Of a stretch of DNA of 64,000 bases, positions 25,131 through 34,264 are shown in pieces (positions within the stretch are counted from its first letter, which is position 1; each line of letters starts with the position of its first letter). A program made the position numbers and the translations under genes. The notes under the pieces were generated by a model. That model did not search any database, was not told where the DNA came from, and saw only the letters and a list, made by a program, of their open reading frames with translations. Source of the stretch: Flagellimonas nanhaiensis (lineage in GTDB: Bacteria; Bacteroidota; Bacteroidia; Flavobacteriales; Flavobacteriaceae); the NCBI RefSeq assembly GCF_003382275.1, contig NZ_QTJX01000001.1:62001-126000 (forward strand), given 5' to 3'.

Positions 25131-26404
25131 AACCCGTACTTATCCTTCCATCTCTTTTTTAGGAACTCTCTCATGGCATTTTCTCTTGGATTTTTACCTG
25201 GACGATAGAAACTGGTACCTGATATTTCCTCCGGAAGAAACTCAAAATCCACAAAGTTATCCTTGTGGTCGTGGGCATAATCATAGTTTTTACCATACCC
25301 TAAATCTTTCATCAGCTTGGTGGGTGCATTTCTTATGGCCAAAGGAACCGATAGGTCTCCGGTTTCCCTTACTTTTAACTGGGCTTCTTTTATGGCAAGA
25401 TAACTTGCATTGCTTTTGGGCGAACTGGCCATATAGGTGGCACATTGACTTAGGATAATCCTAGCTTCTGGGTATCCAATGGTATTTACAGCGTTAAAGG
25501 TAGCGTTCGCAAGCACTAGGGCAGTGGGATTGGCATTTCCAATATCCTCAGAGGCCAAAATGACCATTCTTCTGGCAATAAATTTCACGTCTTCACCACC
25601 CTCGATCATTCTGGCCAGCCAATATACCGCTGCATTGGGGTCACTACCTCTAATAGATTTAATGAAAGCGGAAATGATGTCGTAGTGTTGCTCTCCTGTT
25701 TTGTCGTAGAGCACCGTGTTCTTTTGTACTTTGTTAAGAACAGATTCATTGGTTATGGTGATATTGTCACCACTTTCAGAATTGACAATGAGTTCAAAAA
25801 TGTTCAATAGTTTTCTCCCATCTCCCCCTGACAACCTCAAAAGCGCTTCAGTTTCTTTTAGAGTTATCTTTTTAGATTTCAGGACTTGATCCGTATCCAA
25901 GGCTCTTTTTAAAAGAGCCTCTAGATCTTTCTTGTCAAACGGATTAAGGACATATACCTGACATCTGGATAAAAGGGCGGGAATCACCTCAAAACTGGGA
26001 TTCTCCGTTGTGGCACCAATCAGGGTGACCCAACCTTTCTCCACTGCCCCTAATAGCGAATCTTGCTGTGATTTACTGAACCTATGTATTTCATCAATAA
26101 ACAAGATTGGATTTTTAGAAGTAAAGAGCCCGCCACTCTGCTTGGCCTTTTCTATGACCTCCCTCACGTCCTTTACCCCGCTGCTTATGGCACTCAATGT
26201 GTAAAATGGCCTGTTGCTTTCTGTGGCTATAATATTGGCCAAAGTGGTCTTTCCCGTACCTGGAGGCCCCCAAAATATGAGAGATGGAACTATGCCGCTC
26301 TTAATTTGATGCGTTAATGCGCCTTCCTTACCAACCAGATGTTGCTGACTGATATAATCTTCTAAAGTTTTGGGCCGAATCCGTTCAGCCAAGGGTTCGT
26401 TCAT
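25127..26404 (-). CDS. rarA: Replication-associated recombination protein A (MgsA/RarA)
   Basis: AAA+ ATPase of 425 residues acting at stalled replication forks. Walker A is GPPGTGKTT (46-54), Walker B is LFIDEIHRFSKSQQD (about 99-113), sensor 1 is GATTENPSF, and the MgsA C-terminal part has RGSDPNAAVYWLARM and RPGKNPRENAMREFLKKRW. Length and motifs match the family. It is monocistronic and convergent with the exported-protein unit. Confidence 0.95.
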   Translation of the reverse strand: MNEPLAERIRPKTLEDYISQQHLVGKEGALTHQIKSGIVPSLIFWGPPGTGKTTLANIIATESNRPFYTLSAISSGVKDVREVIEKAKQSGGLFTSKNPILFIDEIHRFSKSQQDSLLGAVEKGWVTLIGATTENPSFEVIPALLSRCQVYVLNPFDKKDLEALLKRALDTDQVLKSKKITLKETEALLRLSGGDGRKLLNIFELIVNSESGDNITITNESVLNKVQKNTVLYDKTGEQHYDIISAFIKSIRGSDPNAAVYWLARMIEGGEDVKFIARRMVILASEDIGNANPTALVLANATFNAVNTIGYPEARIILSQCATYMASSPKSNASYLAIKEAQLKVRETGDLSVPLAIRNAPTKLMKDLGYGKNYDYAHDHKDNFVDFEFLPEEISGTSFYRPGKNPRENAMREFLKKRWKDKYGF

Positions 26405-26526
26405 AGGGATAAAAATAAGATAAAATTGTAGTCAGTTACTCACCATTTTTTACATGATTTAAGCATTCAACATGACAATTTGTGTAAATTGAGGGAAATG
26501 GTCGGATAATTGATTTAATCGATTCT

Positions 26527-27258
26527 ATGCATACAAAAGAGCATTATAAGTTCTCAAACAAGGTGCTTTTGGCCCCTTTGATAGGTGTACTTGCCATATG
26601 GACAGTATTTTGGGTCGAGGTTCGCTTTGGGATTAACTTTAATGATTTTGGAATTTACCCAAGAAGACTTTCAGGTCTAAAAGGTGTTCTCTTTGGACCT
26701 TTTATCCATGGGTCGTTGGAGCATCTCTACAACAATACGCTTCCCTTGGCCATATTGACAGGATTTCTCTATTATTTTTATAACAAAGCTGCAGGAAGGA
26801 CTCTTATTCTTGGGATTCTCATTTCAGGCATCATGACGTGGCTGATCGGAAGACAATCCTATCATATAGGAGCTAGTGGGGTCATTTATGTATTGGCAAG
26901 TTTCATCTTTTTCAAGGGAATATTTTCAAAGCATTTTCGATTGGTGGCCCTATCATTGGTGGTGGTATTTATATATGGTAGTATGATCTGGTATATTTTT
27001 CCCATAAAGGACGGTATTTCGTGGGAAGGCCACCTCTCTGGATTTTTGTCGGGACTATTGTTGGCCTTGACCATTAAAGTTGAGGTTCCCCAAGAGAGAA
27101 AGTATGATTGGGAAAAAGAGGATTTTACCGAGGAGGATGACCCATTTTTAAAACACTTTGATGAAGAGGGAAACTTTATAGAAGGTAACCTTGAGGAGCA
27201 GCCAGAGGATAGAACTGTCCGAATCAAATATCATTACAAATCTGACAAGAAAGATTAG
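26527..27258 (+). CDS. Rhomboid-family intramembrane serine protease
   Basis: Protein of 243 residues with six membrane helices. Catalytic Ser117 is in GASGVIY (115-121), His169 is in EGHLSGFLSG, and H66/N69 are in HLYNN. A charged cytoplasmic tail (about 188-243) follows. It cleaves transmembrane substrates not identifiable here. Its end is 3 nt from the convergent rlmB stop. Confidence 0.93.
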   Translation: MHTKEHYKFSNKVLLAPLIGVLAIWTVFWVEVRFGINFNDFGIYPRRLSGLKGVLFGPFIHGSLEHLYNNTLPLAILTGFLYYFYNKAAGRTLILGILISGIMTWLIGRQSYHIGASGVIYVLASFIFFKGIFSKHFRLVALSLVVVFIYGSMIWYIFPIKDGISWEGHLSGFLSGLLLALTIKVEVPQERKYDWEKEDFTEEDDPFLKHFDEEGNFIEGNLEEQPEDRTVRIKYHYKSDKKD

Positions 27259-27261
27259 AAC

Positions 27262-27993
27262 CTACTTTCTGCGTTGACGAACAACTTCATAGAGGAATAC
27301 CCCACAGGCTACGGAAACATTTAGAGAGCCTATTTTACCCAATAACGGAAGTTTGGCACTGCCATCTACCAATTTAAGTACGGAAGGGGAAATACCTTTG
27401 TCCTCGGCTCCCATCACAATAGCAGTGGGGCCTGCCATATTTACGTCATAAATTTCTTCCTCGGTTTTCTCCGTGGCCGCTATTACGCTAATGTTGGTGG
27501 ATTGAAGATAGAAAATAGCGTCCTTAAGATGATCCACCTTGGCTATTGGAACATTAAAAACCGCACCTGCAGAGGTTTTTACAGTATCGTCGGTAATGGG
27601 CGCCGCTCCTGTTTTGGGTACAATAATACCATGTACACCACAGCATTCAGCTGTTCTGATGATGGCCCCAAAATTTCTAACATCAGAAACTTGGTCCAGT
27701 AACAAAAAGAAGGGTTTCTCTTCATTTTGTACCACATTTTCCACCAGTGATTCAAAATTATGGAACTGCACAGGGGAAATCTGGGCAACCGCACCTTGGT
27801 GGTTATTTCTGGTCAGTCTGTTCAGCTTTTCAATGGGAACATACGAGCAGCTTATTCTCTTTTTTTTGAGGGTAACCTCTAGTTCCCTGAACAAGTCGCC
27901 TTTTAAGCCTTTTTGGAGAAAGATTTTGTTGATGGGCTGTTCTGCTTCAATTGCTTCCAATATTGCCCGTATTCCATAGATTTGTCCGCTCAT
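27262..27993 (-). CDS. rlmB: 23S rRNA (guanosine-2'-O)-methyltransferase RlmB
   Basis: SpoU/TrmH-family SAM methyltransferase of 243 residues. An N-terminal L30e-like substrate domain (GIRAILEAIEAEQPINKIFL) precedes the trefoil-knot domain with DQVSDVRNFGAIIRTAECCG, IVMGAEDKGIS and LNVSVACGVFLYE. It methylates G2251 in E. coli, with the equivalent site expected here. Closely related TrmH paralogues are the main alternative. Confidence 0.9.
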   Translation of the reverse strand: MSGQIYGIRAILEAIEAEQPINKIFLQKGLKGDLFRELEVTLKKKRISCSYVPIEKLNRLTRNNHQGAVAQISPVQFHNFESLVENVVQNEEKPFFLLLDQVSDVRNFGAIIRTAECCGVHGIIVPKTGAAPITDDTVKTSAGAVFNVPIAKVDHLKDAIFYLQSTNISVIAATEKTEEEIYDVNMAGPTAIVMGAEDKGISPSVLKLVDGSAKLPLLGKIGSLNVSVACGVFLYEVVRQRRK

Positions 27994-28029
27994 GACGATT
28001 ATTTGCTCAGTTGTTTTTGGAGGTTAGGC

Positions 28030-31000
28030 TCAAGAGGAAATTCTGTGAATTCCAAGTGGGCCATCGTTGACCGTATTGATCAGATATTGTCCATCACTTG
28101 AATTTGAAATCAACTCGAGACTTTTTACATTTCCATTCAAGAACAGACCTGAATCTTGTTGGGGAACACTTTTGTACCCATCTTTTCCATTAGATAACAA
28201 AATGACTCCCGACATGGCATCCAGTCTTGGGGTTTCCACTTCGGTTTCGTAAATATTTCCTGCGGTAACTACATCTTCAAAACCATCTTGGTCAACATCC
28301 AAAAAGACACAATCCAATAACGGAAATGTTTGACTCTCAATTGGAAGGATTTTCTTTTCAAAATTCATTTCACCCTTATTGATCAATAAAATGGATTGAA
28401 ATTCGGTGACACTGTTCTCGTAGGAGTTGTCAAGTTTTTCGCCATAAATATCAACAAGGGAAGCGTTGGCAAATTCTGAATAGGTTTCAAATTTCTCCTT
28501 TATAAAAGGCATTTGTTGAGAGGAACATTCCCTTCCCCGTACTGGAACATAGGTGCCATTGTATTTTTTGCTCAGGACAATATCGTTGGTGCCATTATCA
28601 TCAAAATCCGTGGCAAAGATTTTAAAGGGCTTTTCTTTGGAGGCCTTGAATTTGATATTTAGTCCAATGTTTCCAACAATATAATCTTTCAGTCCGTCAT
28701 TGTTTATGTCCGTTTCATGAATGGAAAACCACCATCCTTTTTCCTGTAAGGTGCTGTTGTCCTTTCCAATTCTTTCGAAAAATCCTTGCTTGTTCATGAA
28801 AACACCGATACCTGTCCACTCACCGACAACAATGAAATCCTCCCAACCGTCATTGTTGATATCCGTGGTCTGTATATCGTTTATGATGCCAAAATTCAAT
28901 AATTCAGGGGCGACTTTTTGGGTAACATCAACAAGTTTGCCCTCCATATTTTCATATAGGGTGGACTCTTGATGGTTGGGGTATTTCTGCGGAACCACTC
29001 TGTTTCCTACCAGAATATCTTTATCCCCATCTTTATCATAATCAATAACAGTTACCGATTTTCCATTTTTGGGATAGGAACTTAGGATACTGCTATTATG
29101 CTTTGAAAACTGCCCTTTGCCATCATTAAGGTATATCCTGTCTGTATGGTATGAGGAGTTTTCAGCAAACTCATTTCCACCGCTTACCACATATAGGTCC
29201 AAATCTTGGTCTCCATCAAAATCAAAGAAAATAGATTCCATGTCCTCATGCTGTGCATCTGCAGCTAGGGCAGGGGAGTTTACCTTTACAAATCCTTTAT
29301 TGGATTGTACAAAAACCTGTCCCGGTTGTCCAGAAGCACCTCCAACGTGAATATCTTCTAAACCGTCATTATTAATGTCCCCTTTAGTAATAAATGGTCC
29401 TATGGTGGATTGTTTGTAGGGGAGGAGTATCTCCTTTTCAAAGTCATCAAAAGCATTCTCCTTGTGAACGAAAGTCAAACCTATCTCTCTTTGATTGGAG
29501 GATGCGAAATACGAATCATTCGCTAGGCTTGATTTTGATAAGTTGGTGGCCTCCGTTTCTTTAAATGTGAGCGTTGTATTGGAAGGCACATTGAACTTTT
29601 GTTCCATTTTTCCAGATTTCCAATAGATGGTCACTGTGTCTACTGTCTGGTGGTTGCCCACTCCAAAAAAAGCTTTGTTTTCTTGTGCAGATCTGTACCC
29701 CCTGATTCTCTTTATTTCGACCATTTGGGAATTGCCGGCTATATCAATCTCCACCTTGGCAAATTCTTCTGACATGTCGCCTTCTGCAATGACTTTTAAA
29801 TAATTGCCCAGCTTATTTTCTATGGATAGATTTTGGTATAGAAAAGCTTCATCATCCATATTGTTGATGACAATATCCAAATCCCCATCATTATCAAAAT
29901 CACCGGAGGCAGCTCCATTGCTGAAAGAGAAATCACTCATGCCCCAATCTGAAGCAACATTTTTGAATTTGAGCTCAGAGGTTTTTTTATATAGGATATT
30001 GGGAAGCTTTTCAGAGGGCATAGACTCATATAGCTGCTTCTTTACCTCCAAAGGTACTTGGCCCCTATACTTTTGCTTTGCTTCAAATACTTGACGTTGT
30101 AGGTCATTATCCAACGCATAACGACGATATCCATTGGTCACGTGGATTTCCTTTTGCCCATCAAGGTCAAAATCGTTCATGAGTACAGACCAGCTCCAAT
30201 CGGTATTGGCCACTCCCGAAAGCTGCGAGATATTATTGAATTTGGCATCTCCAATGTTCTTCTGCAATGAGTTGTACATGTATTGGTGGTGGAACCCGGC
30301 CTTATTTACCAGATAGTCAAAACGTCTGGTGTTCATCGAGGCCATTAGGGTCTTGGAGCGTACGTGGTCATTAGCGGCCATGTCCAGAACAAAAATGTCC
30401 TGTAGGTTGTCATTATCCAAATCCGCAATGTCCATTCCCATTCCGTAGAAAGAAATTTGATTGGTGGATGATTTTATCTGATCTGTAAAAGTACCATCAT
30501 GGTTATTGATGTAGAGTACATCCGGAAGGTAGTAATCACTGGCCATGTACACATCCATCCATCCATCTTCATTTATATCGGCAACGGAAAGTCCAAGGCC
30601 ATAGATTGGTTTCTCCATTCCGGCAGCTTTGGTGACATCCACGAATTTTCCTTTATCATTTCGATATAGGTGAGAGGAGTTAAAATGTGTGGTTTCCTTA
30701 TCGGCGTTTACATACCTGCTGAACGTTATGGGGTCCATACCGTACAGTTCATTCTCGTTCATCACCAAACAGTCCAAATCTCCATCCTTGTCAAAATCAA
30801 AGAAAACGGACTGTGTACTGATGCCCATGTCAGCAAGGCCGTATTCTTCCGCTTTTTCCTGAAAGGTTCCGTCTTGTTGGTTGATAAACAGCAAATTTTT
30901 TCGCAAATCTCTAGTGTTCGGCCCTCCTTGGGAAACATAGATGTCCATCCAGCCATCATTATTTATGTCAACAAATGTGACCCCGTTGGACCAGTTTTTC

Positions 31001-31368
31001 CCTTGGTTAATTCCCGAAGTTTCAGTTACATTATCAAACGTTAATCCTCCTTTGTTGAAATAGATTTGGTTGGAAACCTGGTTGCCACAGAAGAAAATAT
31101 CGAGAAGACCATCATTGTTCAAATCTTCAACTCCAACACCGGCACCATTATAGAAATAGTCATAATCGAACAAATTGTGCATTGTAGCTACATCATGTTC
31201 TATATTGTTTGCAAAGGTAATGCCGCTGTTGCCGCTTTCTATTTTGGTAAATATCGCTTTTTTTTGAGTCGTGTCCTTGCTTGTTTGGGACTGTTCTTTA
31301 TCCTTTTCATTAGAGACACAACCGGTAACCAACAATAAAAGAAGCGGTATCCGAAAAAAATTGCTCAT
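28030..31368 (-). CDS. Giant FG-GAP/VCBS and ASPIC-UnbV repeat lipoprotein
   Basis: Surface lipoprotein candidate of 1112 residues with lipobox VTGC (Cys17). It contains many FG-GAP/VCBS blade repeats with calcium-like DxDxDG motifs (DLNNDGLLDIF, DFDKDGDLDC, DYDKDGDKDIL, DVDQDGFEDVV), forming probably two beta-propellers. An ASPIC/UnbV segment (RIRGYRSAQENKAFFGVG) lies near residues 560-580. Such proteins occur beside SusC/SusD systems and may bind polymers or partner proteins. It is the last gene of the minus-strand surface cluster and may have its own promoter. Confidence 0.88.
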   Translation of the reverse strand: MSNFFRIPLLLLLVTGCVSNEKDKEQSQTSKDTTQKKAIFTKIESGNSGITFANNIEHDVATMHNLFDYDYFYNGAGVGVEDLNNDGLLDIFFCGNQVSNQIYFNKGGLTFDNVTETSGINQGKNWSNGVTFVDINNDGWMDIYVSQGGPNTRDLRKNLLFINQQDGTFQEKAEEYGLADMGISTQSVFFDFDKDGDLDCLVMNENELYGMDPITFSRYVNADKETTHFNSSHLYRNDKGKFVDVTKAAGMEKPIYGLGLSVADINEDGWMDVYMASDYYLPDVLYINNHDGTFTDQIKSSTNQISFYGMGMDIADLDNDNLQDIFVLDMAANDHVRSKTLMASMNTRRFDYLVNKAGFHHQYMYNSLQKNIGDAKFNNISQLSGVANTDWSWSVLMNDFDLDGQKEIHVTNGYRRYALDNDLQRQVFEAKQKYRGQVPLEVKKQLYESMPSEKLPNILYKKTSELKFKNVASDWGMSDFSFSNGAASGDFDNDGDLDIVINNMDDEAFLYQNLSIENKLGNYLKVIAEGDMSEEFAKVEIDIAGNSQMVEIKRIRGYRSAQENKAFFGVGNHQTVDTVTIYWKSGKMEQKFNVPSNTTLTFKETEATNLSKSSLANDSYFASSNQREIGLTFVHKENAFDDFEKEILLPYKQSTIGPFITKGDINNDGLEDIHVGGASGQPGQVFVQSNKGFVKVNSPALAADAQHEDMESIFFDFDGDQDLDLYVVSGGNEFAENSSYHTDRIYLNDGKGQFSKHNSSILSSYPKNGKSVTVIDYDKDGDKDILVGNRVVPQKYPNHQESTLYENMEGKLVDVTQKVAPELLNFGIINDIQTTDINNDGWEDFIVVGEWTGIGVFMNKQGFFERIGKDNSTLQEKGWWFSIHETDINNDGLKDYIVGNIGLNIKFKASKEKPFKIFATDFDDNGTNDIVLSKKYNGTYVPVRGRECSSQQMPFIKEKFETYSEFANASLVDIYGEKLDNSYENSVTEFQSILLINKGEMNFEKKILPIESQTFPLLDCVFLDVDQDGFEDVVTAGNIYETEVETPRLDAMSGVILLSNGKDGYKSVPQQDSGLFLNGNVKSLELISNSSDGQYLINTVNDGPLGIHRISS

Positions 31369-31398
31369 AGAGTTCTTTCATTTTTAAGACCATGGCCC

Positions 31399-31429
31399 CG
31401 AAGATAAGTTTTCTGGACAGTTGTAACAA
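31399..31429 (-). promoter_or_regulatory. Candidate promoter of the FG-GAP lipoprotein gene
   Basis: On the minus strand TTG (31427-31429) is followed after 20 nt by TATCTTCG (31399-31406), one mismatch from TAnnTTTG. It sits just past the end of the upstream arylsulfotransferase-like gene. Confidence 0.35.
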
Positions 31430-31430
31430 A

Positions 31431-32792
31431 TCAAAGGCCTAAAGCCATAACGGCCGGGTCATCTTTGGCATAGTGGTACGCCCTCCAAAAGAATCCCTGT
31501 GACCAGAATTTCCAAACTACTTCTCCACTTTCAGTTACTTCCCAAACTCCAAAATCTCCTTCTGTAATGAGTCTATTGCCATTTGGCAGTCTTACTGAGC
31601 CAGATACTTTCGGGGAATAGAGATCGGGATTGGTGAAGCTCCATGCGATTTCGGGTTCATTGTCGGTATTTGGAGACAAAGCTAATGGACTGGGAAGCAG
31701 AAATTCATATACTGTGGACTGCTCAGGGGTCGCACCGTTACCATTAGTGAAGATTGAAATTTTACCCAAATCAACCCCATCTAAAAGAAGTGGATGGTGA
31801 TTGTTTCTAAAAAGTCTTTCTCCGATAGGATTGTTATATGCAGTTGGGTTTCCGAATCGGTAAATTAAATCTCCTCCTTTACCCAGATTTCCGCCGCTGT
31901 GGGAGGCAGCCTCCTCTACAGTCGTACTATGGTCAATGACCCATACTTCGTGATAAAAATTAACACTTAGGTAAATAAGGTCGTTGATTTCATCATATTC
32001 AATACCATTGGCGTGCATAATATCTCCCTCTTTATCCAGAACATAATTAAGGTTAATGAGCTGGGGATTATCGGCAATGGTTCCAAAATTTTCTTTGGTA
32101 TTGTCATGTTCTTGAACCAAGTGGTCCCAGGCATGCCATTCCCATACAATTTCATCTGTAGTAGAATCGATTTCAATGATGGCCTCTGGGAAAACATCTA
32201 TTCCCAAACTGGAACCGGCCAATTCTGCTTCGGCCATTGTCTTCTTTTCCCAGACAATGGTGATTACATTTCCGTTAGGCAGCAATTCCACATCATGATG
32301 GGTTATATATTCTTCGGTAGAATAATCAAAATTCCATTCTACGGTACTATCAGGGCTTACAAATTGTAGCTTACCTCCTTGACCTCCATATTCAATTTTG
32401 GGATCTTCTGCTTTCATAATGCCCACTAAGCGTCCATCTGGCAAAAGCTCCACATCGTTACCTATACCCGTGGGCAGGTCCCATTCATGTAAAATAGCGG
32501 ATTTTTTATCCATTAGGTAAACGCGATCGTTACCTGCATCATTTATAAGGACATAGCCATCGTATAGCAAGTCACTGTTCAACACTTCAACGGTGCCAGC
32601 TGTTTCTGGAGGAACCGTGGGAGGTGTATCATCATCCGTAGGTGTATCGTCAGATGGGGTGTCATCGGTAGGGGTTTCCGAGGTGGGATTCTCATTGTCT
32701 TGAGGTAGAGGCTCAGGCTCATCACCGGTACATGAAAAGATAAATAAAGAAAGCGCTATAGCAACTAGTGCATGGTAATATGTAGTTTTCAT
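31431..32792 (-). CDS. Arylsulfotransferase (ASST)-like lipoprotein
   Basis: Lipoprotein of 453 residues with lipobox IFSC (Cys21) and a Pro/Thr/Asp-rich linker, then a beta-propeller-like domain of the arylsulfotransferase type: GNDVELLPDGRLVG, THHDVELLPNGN, FRNNHHPLLL and VRLPNGNRLITEG. In the family a propeller His carries the sulfo group; which His is catalytic here cannot be settled by eye. Start is the MKTTYYH methionine. TAAATTTG on the minus strand (32807-32814) may be its -7 box. Surface location and aryl-sulfate chemistry are inferred. Confidence 0.8.
   Translation of the reverse strand: MKTTYYHALVAIALSLFIFSCTGDEPEPLPQDNENPTSETPTDDTPSDDTPTDDDTPPTVPPETAGTVEVLNSDLLYDGYVLINDAGNDRVYLMDKKSAILHEWDLPTGIGNDVELLPDGRLVGIMKAEDPKIEYGGQGGKLQFVSPDSTVEWNFDYSTEEYITHHDVELLPNGNVITIVWEKKTMAEAELAGSSLGIDVFPEAIIEIDSTTDEIVWEWHAWDHLVQEHDNTKENFGTIADNPQLINLNYVLDKEGDIMHANGIEYDEINDLIYLSVNFYHEVWVIDHSTTVEEAASHSGGNLGKGGDLIYRFGNPTAYNNPIGERLFRNNHHPLLLDGVDLGKISIFTNGNGATPEQSTVYEFLLPSPLALSPNTDNEPEIAWSFTNPDLYSPKVSGSVRLPNGNRLITEGDFGVWEVTESGEVVWKFWSQGFFWRAYHYAKDDPAVMALGL
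32622..32712 (-). repeat. Degenerate Asp/Thr/Pro tandem repeat encoding a lipoprotein linker
   Basis: Related units encode SETPTDD, TPSDD, TPTDDD and TPP in series just after the lipid-anchored Cys. The DNA repeats 'ggtgt/ggggt' and 'atcgtc/tcatc' blocks. It acts as a flexible, acidic spacer holding the propeller off the membrane. Confidence 0.6.
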
Positions 32793-32888
32793 AGAATCTT
32801 TTAAATCAAATTTAACCAAAATTTGGTGGTTATATGTCAGGCCAGAACGAAATTAGGAAGAGCTTGAAAATCAGATTATAGGGTAAAG

Positions 32889-32913
32889 AAAGGGGTGCCC
32901 ATGGCACCCCTTT
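32889..32913 (-). terminator. Terminator after the SusC-SusD-lipoprotein genes
   Basis: An 11-bp perfect stem (AAAGGGGTGCC / GGCACCCCTTT) with a 3-nt loop, flanked by T-rich sequence on both strands. It lies 30 nt past the lipoprotein stop and ahead of the arylsulfotransferase-like gene, so the two halves of the cluster are probably separate transcripts. Confidence 0.75.
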
Positions 32914-32942
32914 TGTATTTAATCATAAAATTAAGTCTTGCT

Positions 32943-34232
32943 CTATTCGCAAACAAGAAGCTCAATCTCACCTGCTGCTGCATCACCAAGTGCTACTGAA
33001 GCAGCGGTATTTCCGTTAGGATCGATAATCTTATAAGAAATCTCACCATCCCAATCTCCGGAAATAAAGGTTATTGTCAAAGTGGTAGCACCTTCAGGAA
33101 TTGTAAATGTTCCTTCAGCACTGTCTCCTGTCTCAACCAAGAAACTTTCTACATCACCACCATCAATTTGAACATCTAGACGTGCACCGTTCCAGCCGTC
33201 TCCATAGTCATCTGACATTTCGATAGTGTACTCTCCAGCATAAGGAGCATCGGCATTCAATTGGATACACTCTGTTACAACCACAGTATCAAAATACTCT
33301 GTTCCGCTTTCAGATGTAGTAACAACTCTTCCATCGGATGTAATAGCTTCATATCTTAAATTGAAACCATCGTTCAACCCAAGAAGATCAAATGATAGGT
33401 CAGGTCCGTACAAATCGTCCAAGGTAACTACAAAGTCCAAAGAAGCAATTCCTTCTGCATCAACAGTAAAGTCATCCGCGAGGGTGAAAGTTCTGAAAAT
33501 GGCCTCATCTTCTGAACGATCAATTCCATCGTCTTCAATACTTCTGTCGATAAAGCGACGATATACATTGATAGTTTCTACAAGACCTGCATCTACAAGT
33601 AGAGAGTCTCCTACAGACAATGTAACTGAATAGTCCTCATTAGGATTAGTAAGTGAAATCTCATTTGCATTAACGTCTGCTATTCCAAAAGCAATACCAT
33701 CATCAACAGTAAAGGTATATTGGTAAGGAGAGCTAAAGAAAGAACCACCACTAACGTTACCGGTTGTACTGGAATTATCAAAAGAACGACCGTCAGTCAA
33801 GAACAACGTCATATCTACTACAAACTGATCTCCAGGTAGTACGTCTATCAAGGCAACGCCTGTAGCGGAAAGAGCATCGTTAAGAGTAATACTGTAGTCG
33901 AAACTTGGAAGACCATCTGTTTGTCCAAATTCAGTTATTGTAGCCAACGCAGAACCAGAAACAGAATTTCCGTTACCATTGTTGTCCACAAAACTAACAG
34001 TGATTTCAACTCTATCGACCAAATCGCCTCCTTCAGCGTCTTGTTCTTGGATTGTCCATGTAAGCTCACTGGCAGTGTTGAACATGTCAAGAGCACCTGA
34101 GGACGCCAAGGTCCTTAAAATAGCTCCTGCCGTAAAGTTCTCCTGCACACCAACGGTGACCTTATCGTCTTCGCTACACGAGGCGATAAAGACCCCTAGA
34201 GCGAGCAGTATATAGATTTTTAAATTTTTCAT
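32943..34232 (-). CDS. SusCD-associated lipoprotein with a C-terminal DGWNG domain
   Basis: Lipoprotein of 429 residues starting MKNLKIYILLALGVFIASC (Cys19). The mature part has two or three beta-sandwich-like segments and ends in a domain with EMSDDYGDGWNGARLDV and TFISGDWDGEISY, a motif seen in various secreted bacterial proteins. It directly follows SusD (33 nt), the position of SusE/SusF-like accessory glycan- or ligand-binding lipoproteins. Start is at MKNL because this gives a proper lipoprotein signal. Ligand unknown. Confidence 0.78.
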   Translation of the reverse strand: MKNLKIYILLALGVFIASCSEDDKVTVGVQENFTAGAILRTLASSGALDMFNTASELTWTIQEQDAEGGDLVDRVEITVSFVDNNGNGNSVSGSALATITEFGQTDGLPSFDYSITLNDALSATGVALIDVLPGDQFVVDMTLFLTDGRSFDNSSTTGNVSGGSFFSSPYQYTFTVDDGIAFGIADVNANEISLTNPNEDYSVTLSVGDSLLVDAGLVETINVYRRFIDRSIEDDGIDRSEDEAIFRTFTLADDFTVDAEGIASLDFVVTLDDLYGPDLSFDLLGLNDGFNLRYEAITSDGRVVTTSESGTEYFDTVVVTECIQLNADAPYAGEYTIEMSDDYGDGWNGARLDVQIDGGDVESFLVETGDSAEGTFTIPEGATTLTITFISGDWDGEISYKIIDPNGNTAASVALGDAAAGEIELLVCE

Positions 34233-34264
34233 GAATTCTAAATTTATGTTCATTACAATTTTTT

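Noticed and set aside
32622-32712. CRISPR-like or tandem-repeat array
   Set aside because: The repeats are short, degenerate and encode the Asp/Thr/Pro linker of a lipoprotein; there are no spacers or cas genes.
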